Positions 1 through 8,067 of a DNA stretch of 22,256 bases are shown here, in pieces (the first letter of the stretch is position 1; each line of letters starts with the position of its first letter). The translations under genes and the position numbers were made by a program. Source of the DNA: Chara braunii (lineage: Eukaryota > Streptophyta > Charophyceae > Charales > Characeae); the NCBI GenBank assembly GCA_003427395.1, contig BFEA01001039.1, positions 16,965 through 39,220 on the forward strand, read 5' to 3'. A model generated the notes under the pieces. That model made no database searches and had not been told where the DNA came from. It saw only the letters and a program-made list of their open reading frames with translations.

Positions 1-1
1 C

Positions 2-1186
2 CACTCGGTGATCGACGAGTTTCGCACCCAGTACCGCCGCTACCCCAACTATTGCGACATCCATGCGACCCTTCGGAGTGGCAAAACCGTCCCGAATTAC
101 TCTCTCGGAAACAACGCTCTTGTGTATTGACACGGTTCACAGCGCACCAGAGAGCCCTGTATTTGCATTCCCTCCATTGGACAGCTACGTGTCCGGGCAG
201 TAGCAGAGTTCCATGACCAGGCAACCGTCGGTCGTATGGGATTCCACAAGACGTTGGCTCGTGTGAGTCGCCTATACGTCTGGCCGAAGCGCAAGGACTT
301 TGTGAAGGACTACGTCGTAGAGTATCCCACATGTAAAGAGGTGAACAATGCGAACCACCTGCCTTATGGTTTGCTTCAGCCTCTTCCTATCCCTGAGGGT
401 CGTTGGCAGTCCATCTCGATGGACTTTATCGGTCCTCTTCGTCCTCCGACCCCCCGCGGTCATGATGCTATATTGGTTATCGTCAACCGCTTCACGAAGC
501 GTGCACGCTTTGTTCCATGGCGCTATATCATCAGTGCACATGAGGTCGTCGACATCGTGTTTGCCTGGGTTGTGCGTGACCACGACTTACCTCTGAGCAT
601 CATATCTGACAGTGACCCGCGCTTTACCAGCCGATTCTGGCGACGACTCCACGAGGTTTAGAGCACCCAGCTCCGCTTCTCCTCGTCTTACGATCCCTAG
701 ACTGATGGTCAGACCGAGGTCACGAACATGACTCTTAGAGATATTATGCGACAGATTGTTCGTGACGACCAGCATTGGGATCTTCATCTTGCCCACTCGG
801 AGATAGCCTACAACAACGCCGTCTCGTCAGCCACGGGGATGTCGCCTTACTATTGCGACCTCGGTTATCACCCTCGTGTTCCCGCAGACTTCCTTCGAGT
901 GTCACAGATGCATCCCGACACGAGTTGTCCCGCGTTGGATGATTGGGTTGCACACATGACGTCGATCATGAAGACCGCGCATGAGCACATAGCCGCTTCC
1001 CAGACTCGCATGGCAGCACGTGCGAACCGATCGAGAATGAATCATCCATTTAAAGTCGGTGATGATGTGCTTATCGACGCTCGCCACTTACAGCTCGAAG
1101 CGGACATACTTCGCAAGTTTCAGCATCGCTTCTTTGGCCCATGCCGCATTCTCAAGGCCGTCGGTTCTCGTACGGCTTCTTGCCCG
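2..1186 (+). pseudogene. Integrase region of chromovirus pol, broken
   Basis: Integrase inserts retroelement cDNA into chromosomal DNA. One frame carries the whole region but has stops at 128-130, 659-661 and 698-700. The zinc-binding part (about 210-350) keeps two histidine-like positions in degraded form, and the first cysteine of the CxxC pair reads Tyr (EYPTC). The catalytic triad is still visible: Asp in SMDFIGPL (about 420), Asp in SIISDSDPRF (about 605) and Glu in TDGQTE (about 715). The stop at 698 falls where the family usually has Gln before TDGQTE, so a single C-to-T change could explain it. Reading is good up to GPCRILKAVGSRTAS, after which the frame must change. The gene cannot make a full protein. 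Confidence 0.88.
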
Positions 1187-1772
1187 GTCAACTTCTGTGC
1201 GAAGCTGTCCGACTACCTACCTCAGGCTCGTGCACGATGTCTACCACGTCTCGTTACTGCGTCCCTATCGCAGCCCATTTAAGTGTTTCGTCAGATGACC
1301 ATACGAGCGCCCTCCACCCATCATGGTGGACGACCACGAGGAGTTCCTCATTTCACACATCATTGGTCCCCGAGTCACCAACGACAACCCTCCTCACGTC
1401 GAGTATCTCGTACGTTGGAAGGGTTACCCTAATGAGGAGGCTACTTGGGAGCCCCTCGAGCACTTGCAGCACGCTCGCATATTGGTGCGTGCCTATGACC
1501 GTGCTTGTCGTGCTAGGTTGACTGCTCCTCCTCAACCCACTGACCCCCCTCCTCCCTCGGTTGAGGAGACCGCTGAAGTCGAGCCTGGTCCATCTGAGCC
1601 ANGTCGTGCTAGGTTGACTGCTCCTCCTCAACCCACTGACCCCCCTCCTCCCTCGGTTGAGGAGACCGCTGAAGTCGAGCCTGGTCCATCTGAGCCAGAC
1701 CTTCAGCAGCAGTCGGATGCTTCTGAGCGTCCACAATGCACTCGTCGTCGTCCTGCTNCATACGANGATTGA
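1185..1772 (+). pseudogene. Integrase C-terminus and chromodomain, frameshifted
   Basis: A second frame continues the polyprotein. LVHDVYHVSLLRPYR (about 1236-1280) is the conserved motif after the GPY/F module, then a TGA follows at 1296-1298. The chromodomain lies at about 1338-1470, with EYLVRWKGYPNEEATWEPLE as its core; the Trp residues and hydrophobic positions of the aromatic cage are visible. Chromodomains of these elements are thought to steer integration to particular chromatin. The tail (about 1500 onward) is rich in Pro, Glu and Ser and contains the 95-bp duplication described separately. Ambiguous bases at 1602, 1758 and 1766 prevent a firm end. A frameshift near 1175-1200 and the TGA separate it from the integrase core. 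Confidence 0.88.
1507..1697 (+). repeat. Perfect 95-bp direct duplication split by one N
   Basis: Positions 1507-1601 and 1603-1697 are identical over 95 bases and are separated by the single ambiguous base at 1602. The copy lies in the Pro/Glu-rich tail after the chromodomain. Perfect identity in an otherwise decayed element, with an N exactly at the junction, looks more like an unmerged contig overlap than an old biological duplication. The 96-base spacing keeps the reading frame by chance. Confidence 0.9.
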
Positions 1773-2522
1773 CTCTGACTTATCTTCCCACATCTCTNAC
1801 TTCTCAGTACTCTATCCACTTCAGCTTTGCTACTTCAGCTGGTCGACGTTGCGNCTCTTCCTCGACGACATTCCGGACTTCTCATCATGGACGTCCTCGG
1901 CAGCTTCATGGACTTCGTCACGATCAGCTCTGCCTACTTCAGAGGTCGTTACTTTCTTACTACCTTACCCTGTACAGTACCTTGCTTGTGTCGCATGATG
2001 GTCTCCCTTCGCCGGGTTCCTCTGAGTTGAGCTCTCCCTTGGTATACGCATAGGCATCGGGACCGTAGCGTTGTCTTGGCTTCCCACCTTACGGATCTAG
2101 CTCCGACTTCCCTCACTTTAGGAGTCGTTTGCATGATTCCCTTACCCATCACTTTTTTCTACCCTTTGTCGGTCCTCACGCCCTAGTTAGGCAGCCTTGC
2201 ATGCTTCATGTAGATGCGCCCAGTATACCAGGCTCCCTTATTCCCTTGCATGGTCGACCCTCCATAGCGGTTACCCCTTTAGTCGAGCATTACTACCCGC
2301 CCTGATGGTCTATATGTTAGGGTCATTGGTTCTGTTCGCTCCCAGTTCCCTACCCTCATTGAGCCTGATGACATGTGTCTCCCCATCATTATGTGTGGAT
2401 GCCCTTAGGAGTTTATTGACCCATAGGCTGCATTCATCACCCTCAGAGACCATCCCACCCTTTGGTTTACGACACACTTCTCCTGTGACATATGGTTGAC
2501 TTGTTGTTGCTTTGTTGCTCTC

Positions 2523-2700
2523 AGACTNAGGCTACTGCCTCTAAATTTTCTAGAATTTAGTTGTTTTTGTTTTTGTTGTTCTTAGGACTTATACACTAGT
2601 CAGTTGTTTCGAGACTGAGGGTACTGCCTCTAACATTCTAGTATTTCGTTGTCATTACTTTTTGTTTCCNTGGGATATGTATACTAGTTAGTTGNTTATG
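2523..2700 (+). repeat. 89-bp imperfect tandem duplication
   Basis: Unit 1 (2523-2611) and unit 2 (2612-2700) align from AGACTNAGG/AGACTGAGG through the ACTAGTCAGTTG/ACTAGTTAGTTG blocks, with moderate divergence between. Three N positions sit in the aligned part: 2528 pairs with G2617, 2695 with T2607, and 2670 lies opposite a T-rich stretch of unit 1. Unit 1 also contains a small palindrome, CTAAATT/AATTTAG, at 2541-2560. Confidence 0.75.
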
Positions 2701-2908
2701 CTTTTACTTAGGCTATTAGCTATGACATGCTGTTTTTTTTGACATTTTTTATCNTAGGTTGCATCGCATGGACCCAGCACGGAGCTTGCTCTGCATCCTA
2801 AACTACTCAGGTTTTCTTTTCTTTGGTAGAGTTCCGCTTCTTGGCGGAAGNGTGCTTGTATCTAGGCGATCCATCACAGGCCGAGGATCGTGTAGCGGAC
2901 CTCTGGTT

Positions 2909-2958
2909 GGCCTGTGAGAACAGNCCAAGACCAGCCCCTTGGCCTGTTCTCACAGGCC
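2909..2958. repeat. Hairpin with 21-bp arms
   Basis: Arms 2909-2929 and 2938-2958 are reverse complements over all 21 positions if the N at 2924 is G, with an 8-base loop (ACCAGCCC). Nothing in the flanks ties it to a gene. Such a stem could explain the local base-calling ambiguity. Confidence 0.85.
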
Positions 2959-3286
2959 TGTGTTGTATTCCGGGTAGTCCAGTCTAGGTTGGTACCTCTG
3001 TCGGTACCAGCCAGTCCAGTTCAGTCAGTCCGCTGGGGTATATCCNAGTTGTTGTCTGTTTTTGAGATCATTCTACATTGGCACATTTTGGAGTACGTGC
3101 TTTGGAGTCAAGCATGCGAGTTGCGTTGTGCCATCTCGCTCCCCCTTCATCCTCCATCTCCATCTCTATCCCAGGCGGAGCACCACACCTGGTGGGTCCG
3201 CCACAGGAGCCATCTACAAATATGGAGCCTACTATTGAGGGATGTTTGTATCATGTCCAATAATTGGCCCCGGTTGGATATGTTTG

Positions 3287-3304
3287 AAAAAAAAAAAAAA
3301 AAAA
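3287..3304 (+). repeat. Poly-A tract (18 A)
   Basis: Eighteen A residues lie directly 5' of a tRNA-like SINE head. It could be the 3' tail of a retrotransposed sequence to its left, or the A-rich site into which the SINE inserted. Confidence 0.8.
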
Positions 3305-3450
3305 GGAGGACAAGCTCAGTTGGTTAGGCACGCAAGTGAGCATTCAGGAGGTTGTGGGTTCAAGCTCCATGATCGCCTGCAGCGCACTTAGTGCCAACGG
3401 ACTGTGACAGTCCTCTGGATACCCCTGATAGGTATTAGCGGGGTCTATGA
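3305..3450 (+). mobile_element. tRNA-derived SINE, copy 1 (head region)
   Basis: The sequence has RNA polymerase III internal promoter boxes spaced as in tRNA genes. An A-box-like AAGCTCAGTTGG starts at 3312 and a B-box-like GGTTCAAGCTCC starts at 3357. It is not a tRNA gene, since I cannot close an acceptor stem. Downstream, GCACTTAGTGCCAAC and a later GGGTCTATGACC block match the same arrangement in the copy at 16901-17035 (GCACACTTGGTGCCAACC, GGGTCTTTGGTCATC). Shared sequence beyond the tRNA-like head shows one SINE family. The 3' end of this copy is uncertain. Confidence 0.65.
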
Positions 3451-4416
3451 CCAACACGGTGTCGAGCGCATCGGTCCGGCACCGCACAAGGCAGCGCGGG
3501 ACCCTCCCGGCCGCGTCACGCAGGAGTTGGTCTATATTCCTCGTCTCGATATATACATGAAGCTTTCGCAAGCCGCTCCGGCCGAGTGCGCCAGCCATAC
3601 CTCTCGCGAGCTCCTACGACAGGATAGGGCCTACGCGAGGCACCACTTACCTCCACCTTACGGGAGCTGTCACCTCCCTTCGATGGGCGTATCCCCGCCG
3701 AGCTACCAGTCTACAATACGAAAAGTTGATCAGTTGCAATCGCAGAGGTGGACCAGTTGAGGGCGTTTCTTGTTCGNTGTAGCATAGGGGGTACGAGCGG
3801 TAGTACGCCTCTATCGAACCCTCGCGCGAACCGACATCTTGGGGGGCTGAGGTCCCAAGCGCGACTCGTCGTCGGTCGACTAGGACGCATCCCACACGCC
3901 ACGCGCACACCACTATAAAGAACATAAAAATACAACGCACACAAGTACACATACCTGTACAGAACAACAGAGGACAACAACGCGACAACACTCCTAGTCC
4001 CTTAGTAGCCATCCCATAACTTTCCGACGCGGAAATCGGATAGGCGTTGCGCGTGAGACTTAATATAAAACTGCGCGGACGTAGGGCTAACTCATATCGA
4101 CTTGCAATGCAAGCGGTCGCAATGATGGCGTGCTATGTAGTACCCACACTCGTGCGGTCCTCGTTTTTCTTTAGGGTCGCAGTCGACGTTTAAGTGTCGG
4201 TTGACACGCGCCTTGGTGGTTAATCTCTCGACGTTTGACAACCGCCAAGCGCGGTTGAGAACCACACCCTCTTCTGCACCCTGCGGAGAGTGGGTGGTAC
4301 ACAGGTTCATGCCTGTGAGGTTCATACCTGTGGTGACAATCGTCTCTTTTCGCCCTGGAGACGAGCTCCATCATCTAGGGCCTGGAAAGTAAGTCAAGGG
4401 GTTTGACTTTGATGGC
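3451..4416. other. No gene recognised
   Basis: About 1 kb of GC-balanced DNA with short open frames that overlap on both strands and resemble nothing I know. Small features only: a 15-bp tandem pair around 4304-4333 (GGTTCATGCCTGTGA and GGTTCATACCTGTGG), an ACCGC/GCGGT mini-hairpin near 4240, and a TATA-like CTATAAAG near 3912 without a gene behind it. An isolated N lies at 3777. Confidence 0.5.
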
Positions 4417-4910
4417 TGTCACGGACTACAATGCCCAACTATCAAAATTAATAAGCAAAATCAATCAAGAAACAAACATCCCAACCCTCATATATCAAAT
4501 CGGGACTCGAGATAAACAACAAAAGAAGGGGGAAACATAAACCCATCAGGTATGCAGATCGTGCGACACATAGTTGTCATTCTCACTGCCTCCAAAGTAA
4601 GACCCATATACCAAGCTCCAAAATACTAACCTGCATAAGACACAGGCACATACAATAGTCACATTGTCATACACCAATGTAGTCAACTTTACTGTTCCCT
4701 GTAACTCATACCACGCCTCACATACTCAAGTCCGAGTCATTGTCAAAATCTTCATAAATCTCACAAGTTCTTTATAATGGCCACTTAAAAGAAATTCGGT
4801 TAAAACCCTAAAAGAAACATATTAAATCTCAGGGCTAAGGCAATCAAGTTGAGGTACAGGTATAAGCAAAGTTGTGTCGTGAGTCGACGAATCGGCGATC
4901 AATCAACCGA

Positions 4911-4931
4911 TCTGTTATCAATGATAACAGA
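4911..4931. repeat. Short palindrome, 10-bp arms
   Basis: TCTGTTATCA and TGATAACAGA flank a single A. A second small inverted repeat (GATCCT/AGGATC) follows at about 4937-4951. Neither is attached to a recognised gene. Confidence 0.7.
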
Positions 4932-5218
4932 AGATGATCCTCGTAGGATCAAACTGAAGCTGGTCCAAATCCTGAATCGAACGTCCAAAAGAAGACATGT
5001 ATCATACGACAGGTCAATGTTCAAGCTAAATCGTCAACGTATGGAGATCAAATCCCTATGACACGTCTCCACTCAAGACTCTCCTGACAACCAGGCCTAG
5101 GTCTATCTCTAAGCCAGTGACCAAAGAAAGGTAGACCTATGGCAGAATCTCCCCCATGCAGAGTGGATCGCCAGAGCCGCCACCTGTCAAAATATAATCT
5201 ATCTCCTCTAAACCAAGA

Positions 5219-5710
5219 AAATTTCGGCAGCGCTTCCGTAGGAAAGGTCCCTTCTCATAATTTATATCAGCCTAAATATGGAAACATAAACAATCTTCAA
5301 CCTTCCAAAGTCAAATTTTGTCTAACTCCGAGATTTAGCAAAAATTTAGGTAGCACTCCCTTTAGAAAAGGAGACTTCCCAAATTTTTACCAAGCCATAT
5401 GTGTAAATAAGACAAGTTGAACTTTTGAAAAAGTCAAGTTTTGACTAACTCCTTGAATTTGTAGAAATTTCGGCAGCGCTTCCCGTAGAGAAAGTAGCTT
5501 GCCAAAATTTATACAAAGTCAAGTTCAGAATCTAAAATGACTTTGACTTCTCAAGGTCCAATTTTGTCTAACTCCCCGTATTAGCAAAAATTTTGGCAGC
5601 ACTCCTTTTAGAAAAGGGTCAGAAAAGTTGAAATTTCGGCAGCGCTTCCCGTAAAGGAAGTGGCTTACCAAGATTTATACAAGACCAAGTATAAAATAAA
5701 AGATCACAGA
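5219..5710 (+). repeat. 123-bp tandem repeat with alternating A/B monomers
   Basis: Monomer starts fall at 5219, 5342, 5465 and 5588, each exactly 123 bases apart, then at 5631 after a unit shortened by about 80 bases. Each starts with an AAATTT..GGYAGC block. Monomers 1, 3 and 5 have CGGCAGCGCTTCC. Monomers 2 and 4 have GGYAGCACTCC followed by TTTAGAAAAGG. So the basic unit is a 246-bp dimer. Other shared words include GTCTAACTCC and CAARATTTATAC. The array sits upstream of the conserved-loop hairpins, probably in the same parent element. Confidence 0.85.
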
Positions 5711-5973
5711 AAATGCAAAAATTGACTAAGCAAAAATAGACGCAGCTCAGAATATGCGAAAATCAAACTACCTCCTATGACTCTAACACATGGCGAGCAA
5801 CTAAAGCAACTTACCTATCAAATTGAACTCAGACTAAGTAGTAGCCTCACTCAGTCACATGCAGGCCAAACTACAAAGGTAAGTACTCTCACCTGGCCAA
5901 GTCAACTTAGCAAACCATAGTTCGTAGTCTTTCAATGATTTATCCCTTTATACCCAGCTTACATAGGGCATAA

Positions 5974-6009
5974 AGCTAGACCACCCAAACTTATGGAACA
6001 TGTCTAGTT
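5974..6009. repeat. Conserved-loop hairpin, copy 1
   Basis: Arms AGCTAGAC and GTCTAGTT (one G-T wobble) enclose a 20-base loop containing CCCAAACTTATGG. It lies 58 bases left of the foldback insertion. Confidence 0.8.
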
Positions 6010-6159
6010 CAGCCATGAAGTATACACAAACACAAGGCACAACAACTTTTCTCTTCTTTGGGCATACTATGTTACCGCGCGTTCATTGAACGCGCGTTTC
6101 TCGTTCAGAAAATGAACGCGGTGAACGCGCGTTCACTGAACGCGCCTGAACGCGTTTGA

Positions 6160-6186
6160 GGGGGGGGGGGGGGGGGGGGGGGGGGG
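6160..6186 (+). repeat. Poly-G run (27 G) inside foldback element
   Basis: A 27-base G run continues into further G blocks to about 6248, followed by TG repeats at about 6316-6343. It could form G-quadruplexes. Only the left half of the foldback element has it, so it expanded after the arms were formed. Its exact length is doubtful, as homopolymers are error-prone. Confidence 0.8.
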
Positions 6187-6349
6187 TGGGGGGGGCTCTT
6201 GGGCAGGGTGGCGAGGGGGGGGGGGCGGGCGGGGGGCTTGGGGGGGGGCTGTGGGCCAAAGCCCCAGACTAAACAGAAAAAAAAACAGTCTGTGTGAATT
6301 TGTGTTTGTGTGTGTGTGAACGTGTGTGTGTGTGTGTGTGTGTGATAAA

Positions 6350-6646
6350 TCCTTTTTTTTTACGGGGGGCTGGGGGAATCTCCCCCCCTCAGACAGCTCA
6401 TATAGGCTATCTGAAGGGTCCTCGCAGCCTTGTCGCAAAGACCCCCCTACCCACCAACGTCAAAGTAGGCAGTGAATATGCAGTGTAGCACGAGCTGGCC
6501 GAATATATAACGAAGATTCGAATTCAGGTCTGTGTTTCAGCAGTTACGGGTTGCTCACATAGCTAGGCCGTAGCTACCTCTGCACGCGATTCTGAGGGTT
6601 TGGCTGCAGTACTCACCAAATGTGCAAAACTAGAATGAACGCTGCC
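6350..6646 (+). repeat. Left inner arm of foldback element
   Basis: About 300 bases whose reverse complement recurs at about 6886-7171. Shared landmarks in order are the C-run after GGGGGAATC, GGCTATCTGAAGGGTCCTCG, CACCAACGTCAA, GAGCTGGCCGAATATATAA, GAATTCAGGTCTGTGTTTCA, GGCCGTAGCTAC and ACCAAATGTGCAAAACTAG. Both arms can be read as a similar short peptide (containing GYLKGPRSLV and PTNVKVGSEYA), which follows from their homology and is not evidence of a gene. Confidence 0.88.
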
Positions 6647-6885
6647 ATATGTTTTGTATTTTCTCGTTTTTTTTTTTTCGTTTTTCTTTTTTTTCTTTTT
6701 TTTTCTCGTTTTTCTTTTCTTAGGAATACGTGCATTTTCGTTTTTCTTTTTTCTCTTTTTCCTTTTTCTCATTTTTCTTTTCTTAGGAATACGTGCAGTG
6801 GCCCTAAGGGCCTCTACTCATCACAGGCAGAAAAGACAAAACATACGGCGGCGTATTATTCCATGTTCTGAAGAAGATTCATTCT

Positions 6886-7171
6886 AGTTTTGCACATTTG
6901 GTGAGTAGTGCAGCCAAGCCTTCAGAATCACGTGCAAACACTAGTAGCTACGGCCTGGCTACCTGAGCAATCCATAACTATTGAAACACAGACCTGAATT
7001 CGACACTTCATTATATATTCGGCCAGCTCGTCCTACATTGCATATTCACTGCCTACCTTGACGTTGGTGGGTAAGGGGGTCTTCGTGACAAGGCTGCGAG
7101 GACCCTTCAGATAGCCTGTATGGGCTATCTGAGGGGGGGAGATTCCCCCACCCCCCCGTAAAAAAAAAAAA
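6886..7171 (-). repeat. Right inner arm of foldback element
   Basis: Inverted copy of the left inner arm, with scattered substitutions and small indels. Some 15 bases further right (7176-7191) a second partial GGCTATCTGAAGG-like piece appears, so the outer part of the arm was rearranged by local duplication. Confidence 0.88.
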
Positions 7172-7492
7172 GGTCCTTCAGATAGCCTGATTGGGTCGTG
7201 AAAAAAAAAAAAAAAAAAATGCATATCATCAGCATATGTGTGTGTGTGTAAATTTTGTGTGTATATGTTTGGGTGGGGCTATTTCGTGTTTTTTTTTTTT
7301 TTACTCCATTTTTTGAATTTTCGCAGTCCTCCATGCGCGCGCATGCCCCCCGGGGTCGCGTTCAATTTTTTCGCGCTCCGTCGCGCGCAGCGCGTTTGAA
7401 CGCGATTGAACGCGGCCCCGGGGAGTATGAACGCGCGCGTTTGAACGTGCACGCGCGTTCCACGTGTTCAACTGGTTACACAGTGGGCATAT

Positions 7493-7510
7493 GACTAGGC
7501 CACCCTAGTC
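7493..7510. repeat. Short-loop hairpin next to insertion site
   Basis: GACTAGG and CCTAGTC enclose CCAC only. The CCAC(CC) element recalls the start of the conserved 20-base loop seen in nearby hairpins, so this may be a copy that lost the rest of its loop. It begins two bases after the foldback target duplication. Confidence 0.6.
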
Positions 7511-7578
7511 GCCCTGAACTGTTTAAGTATCCAAAGTTTATATAATTGTCTGCACTTAGTCTTTTGAGGTAGCATATA

Positions 7579-7611
7579 ACTGAGTCGATCATCTTTAGCT
7601 CAAGACTCAGT
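7579..7611. repeat. 8-bp hairpin with a different loop
   Basis: ACTGAGTC and GACTCAGT enclose a 17-base loop unrelated to the CCCAAACTTATGG loop. It lies in the same non-coding block. Confidence 0.65.
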
Positions 7612-7673
7612 CTGCCTCTTCGTACCATAAGTTTATTCTTAATTAGTACTCTCTTCAGTTGGTGATAGGGCTA

Positions 7674-7712
7674 TAGTCAGGCCACCCAAACTTATGGGAC
7701 CCTGCCTGACTA
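7674..7712. repeat. Conserved-loop hairpin, copy 2
   Basis: Arms TAGTCAGGC and GCCTGACTA (9 bp, perfect) enclose a 21-base loop with CCCAAACTTATGG. The stem sequence differs from those of copies 1 and 3. Confidence 0.85.
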
Positions 7713-7787
7713 GCCTGTTCATAGATCAAAATAGTAATAGAGTATAGTCAAATTATAACCTTTGGGTTCCAACATGTGCGAGGCGTT

Positions 7788-7827
7788 GGACCAAGACCAC
7801 CCAAACTTATGGAACATGTCTTGGTCC
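7788..7827. repeat. Conserved-loop hairpin, copy 3
   Basis: Arms GGACCAAGAC and GTCTTGGTCC (10 bp, perfect) enclose a 20-base loop identical to that of copy 1. Confidence 0.88.
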
Positions 7828-7896
7828 TTAGCCTGGTTCATTTCTCTTAAAGCCAAAGCAGGAAGAAACTCACAGAAACCCAAAGTAAACAAGGCC

Positions 7897-8003
7897 GCCA
7901 GACTACCCAAACTTATGGATTTGACTGGCTCCTGAAAAGTCAACCGCAAGCAACCCTCACAAGGCAGAGCAACCAGACTACCCAAACTTATGGATTTGAC
8001 TGA
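7897..8003. repeat. Conserved-loop hairpins, copies 4 and 5 (75-bp tandem pair)
   Basis: Copy 4 (7897-7929) has GCCAG/CTGGC arms around a loop with CCCAAACTTATGG. Copy 5 (7973-8003) shares a 30-base block with copy 4 at a 75-base offset, but its outer stem is broken (CCAG opposite CTGA). They form a local tandem duplication in which one stem has decayed. Confidence 0.7.
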
Positions 8004-8034
8004 CTCTCCACACAATCCAAAGATAAACATAGCA

Positions 8035-8067
8035 CTAGGCCTTCCCAAACTTATGGAACTGGCCCAG
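8035..8067. repeat. Conserved-loop hairpin, copy 6
   Basis: Arms CTAGGCC and GGCCCAG pair at 6 of 7 positions around a 19-base loop with CCCAAACTTATGG. It is the last copy of the series on the right. Confidence 0.7.

Larger units (their letters stand above)
1..1780 (+). mobile_element. Ty3/gypsy chromovirus remnant (3' half of pol)
   Basis: The window opens inside a Ty3/gypsy LTR retrotransposon polyprotein. In order on the plus strand I see the region before the integrase, a zinc-finger-like HHCC segment, the integrase catalytic core, the C-terminal HDVYHVSLLRPY segment and a chromodomain. That order and the terminal chromodomain define chromoviruses. The element is cut by the window edge on the 5' side. 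No 3' LTR or polypurine tract was recognised, so the 3' limit is the end of detectable coding similarity. Internal stops and frame changes show that it is dead. Order and motifs are seen; the chromovirus assignment rests on family knowledge. Confidence 0.9.
1780..3286. other. Non-coding tail after chromovirus, no gene recognised
   Basis: About 1.5 kb with no convincing coding frame. It may include the element's 3' untranslated region and LTR, but I found no paired LTR in the window. It carries most of the scattered single-N bases of the window: 1798, 1854, 2528, 2670, 2695, 2754, 2851, 2924 and 3046. Others are at 1602, 1758, 1766 and 3777. Internal repeats are listed separately. Confidence 0.6.
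6067..7483. mobile_element. Foldback/long-TIR DNA transposon, non-autonomous
   Basis: A 1417-bp element flanked by a perfect 8-bp target duplication TGGGCATA (6059-6066 and 7484-7491). Its tips CTATGTTACC and the reverse complement of GGTTACACAG match at 8 of 10 positions. Most of the element is a giant inverted repeat: about 6350-6646 pairs with about 6886-7171 with few mismatches, and outer GC-rich zones on both sides carry repeated AACGCGCGTTC-type words (6076-6158 and about 7370-7460). The centre (6647-6885) is T-rich with a doubled TTCTTAGGAATACGTGCA block. No transposase is present. An 8-bp duplication fits hAT-like elements but the tips do not settle the superfamily. It splits an older structured sequence. 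Confidence 0.8.

Noticed and set aside
3305-3376. Functional tRNA gene
   Set aside because: A and B boxes are present but no acceptor stem or proper anticodon arm closes; the sequence continues as a SINE.
3404-3760. 118-codon frame after the SINE head
   Set aside because: It begins inside the SINE and resembles no family; the minus strand is also open.
3910-3920. TATA-box promoter
   Set aside because: CTATAAAG is common by chance and no gene or known element starts downstream.
6133-6438. Proline-rich minus-strand frame
   Set aside because: It is the translation of the poly-G, TG-repeat and arm sequence of the foldback element.
5974-8067. CRISPR-like array
   Set aside because: Spacing is irregular, the conserved part is a loop with copy-specific stems, and the DNA is eukaryotic with no cas genes.
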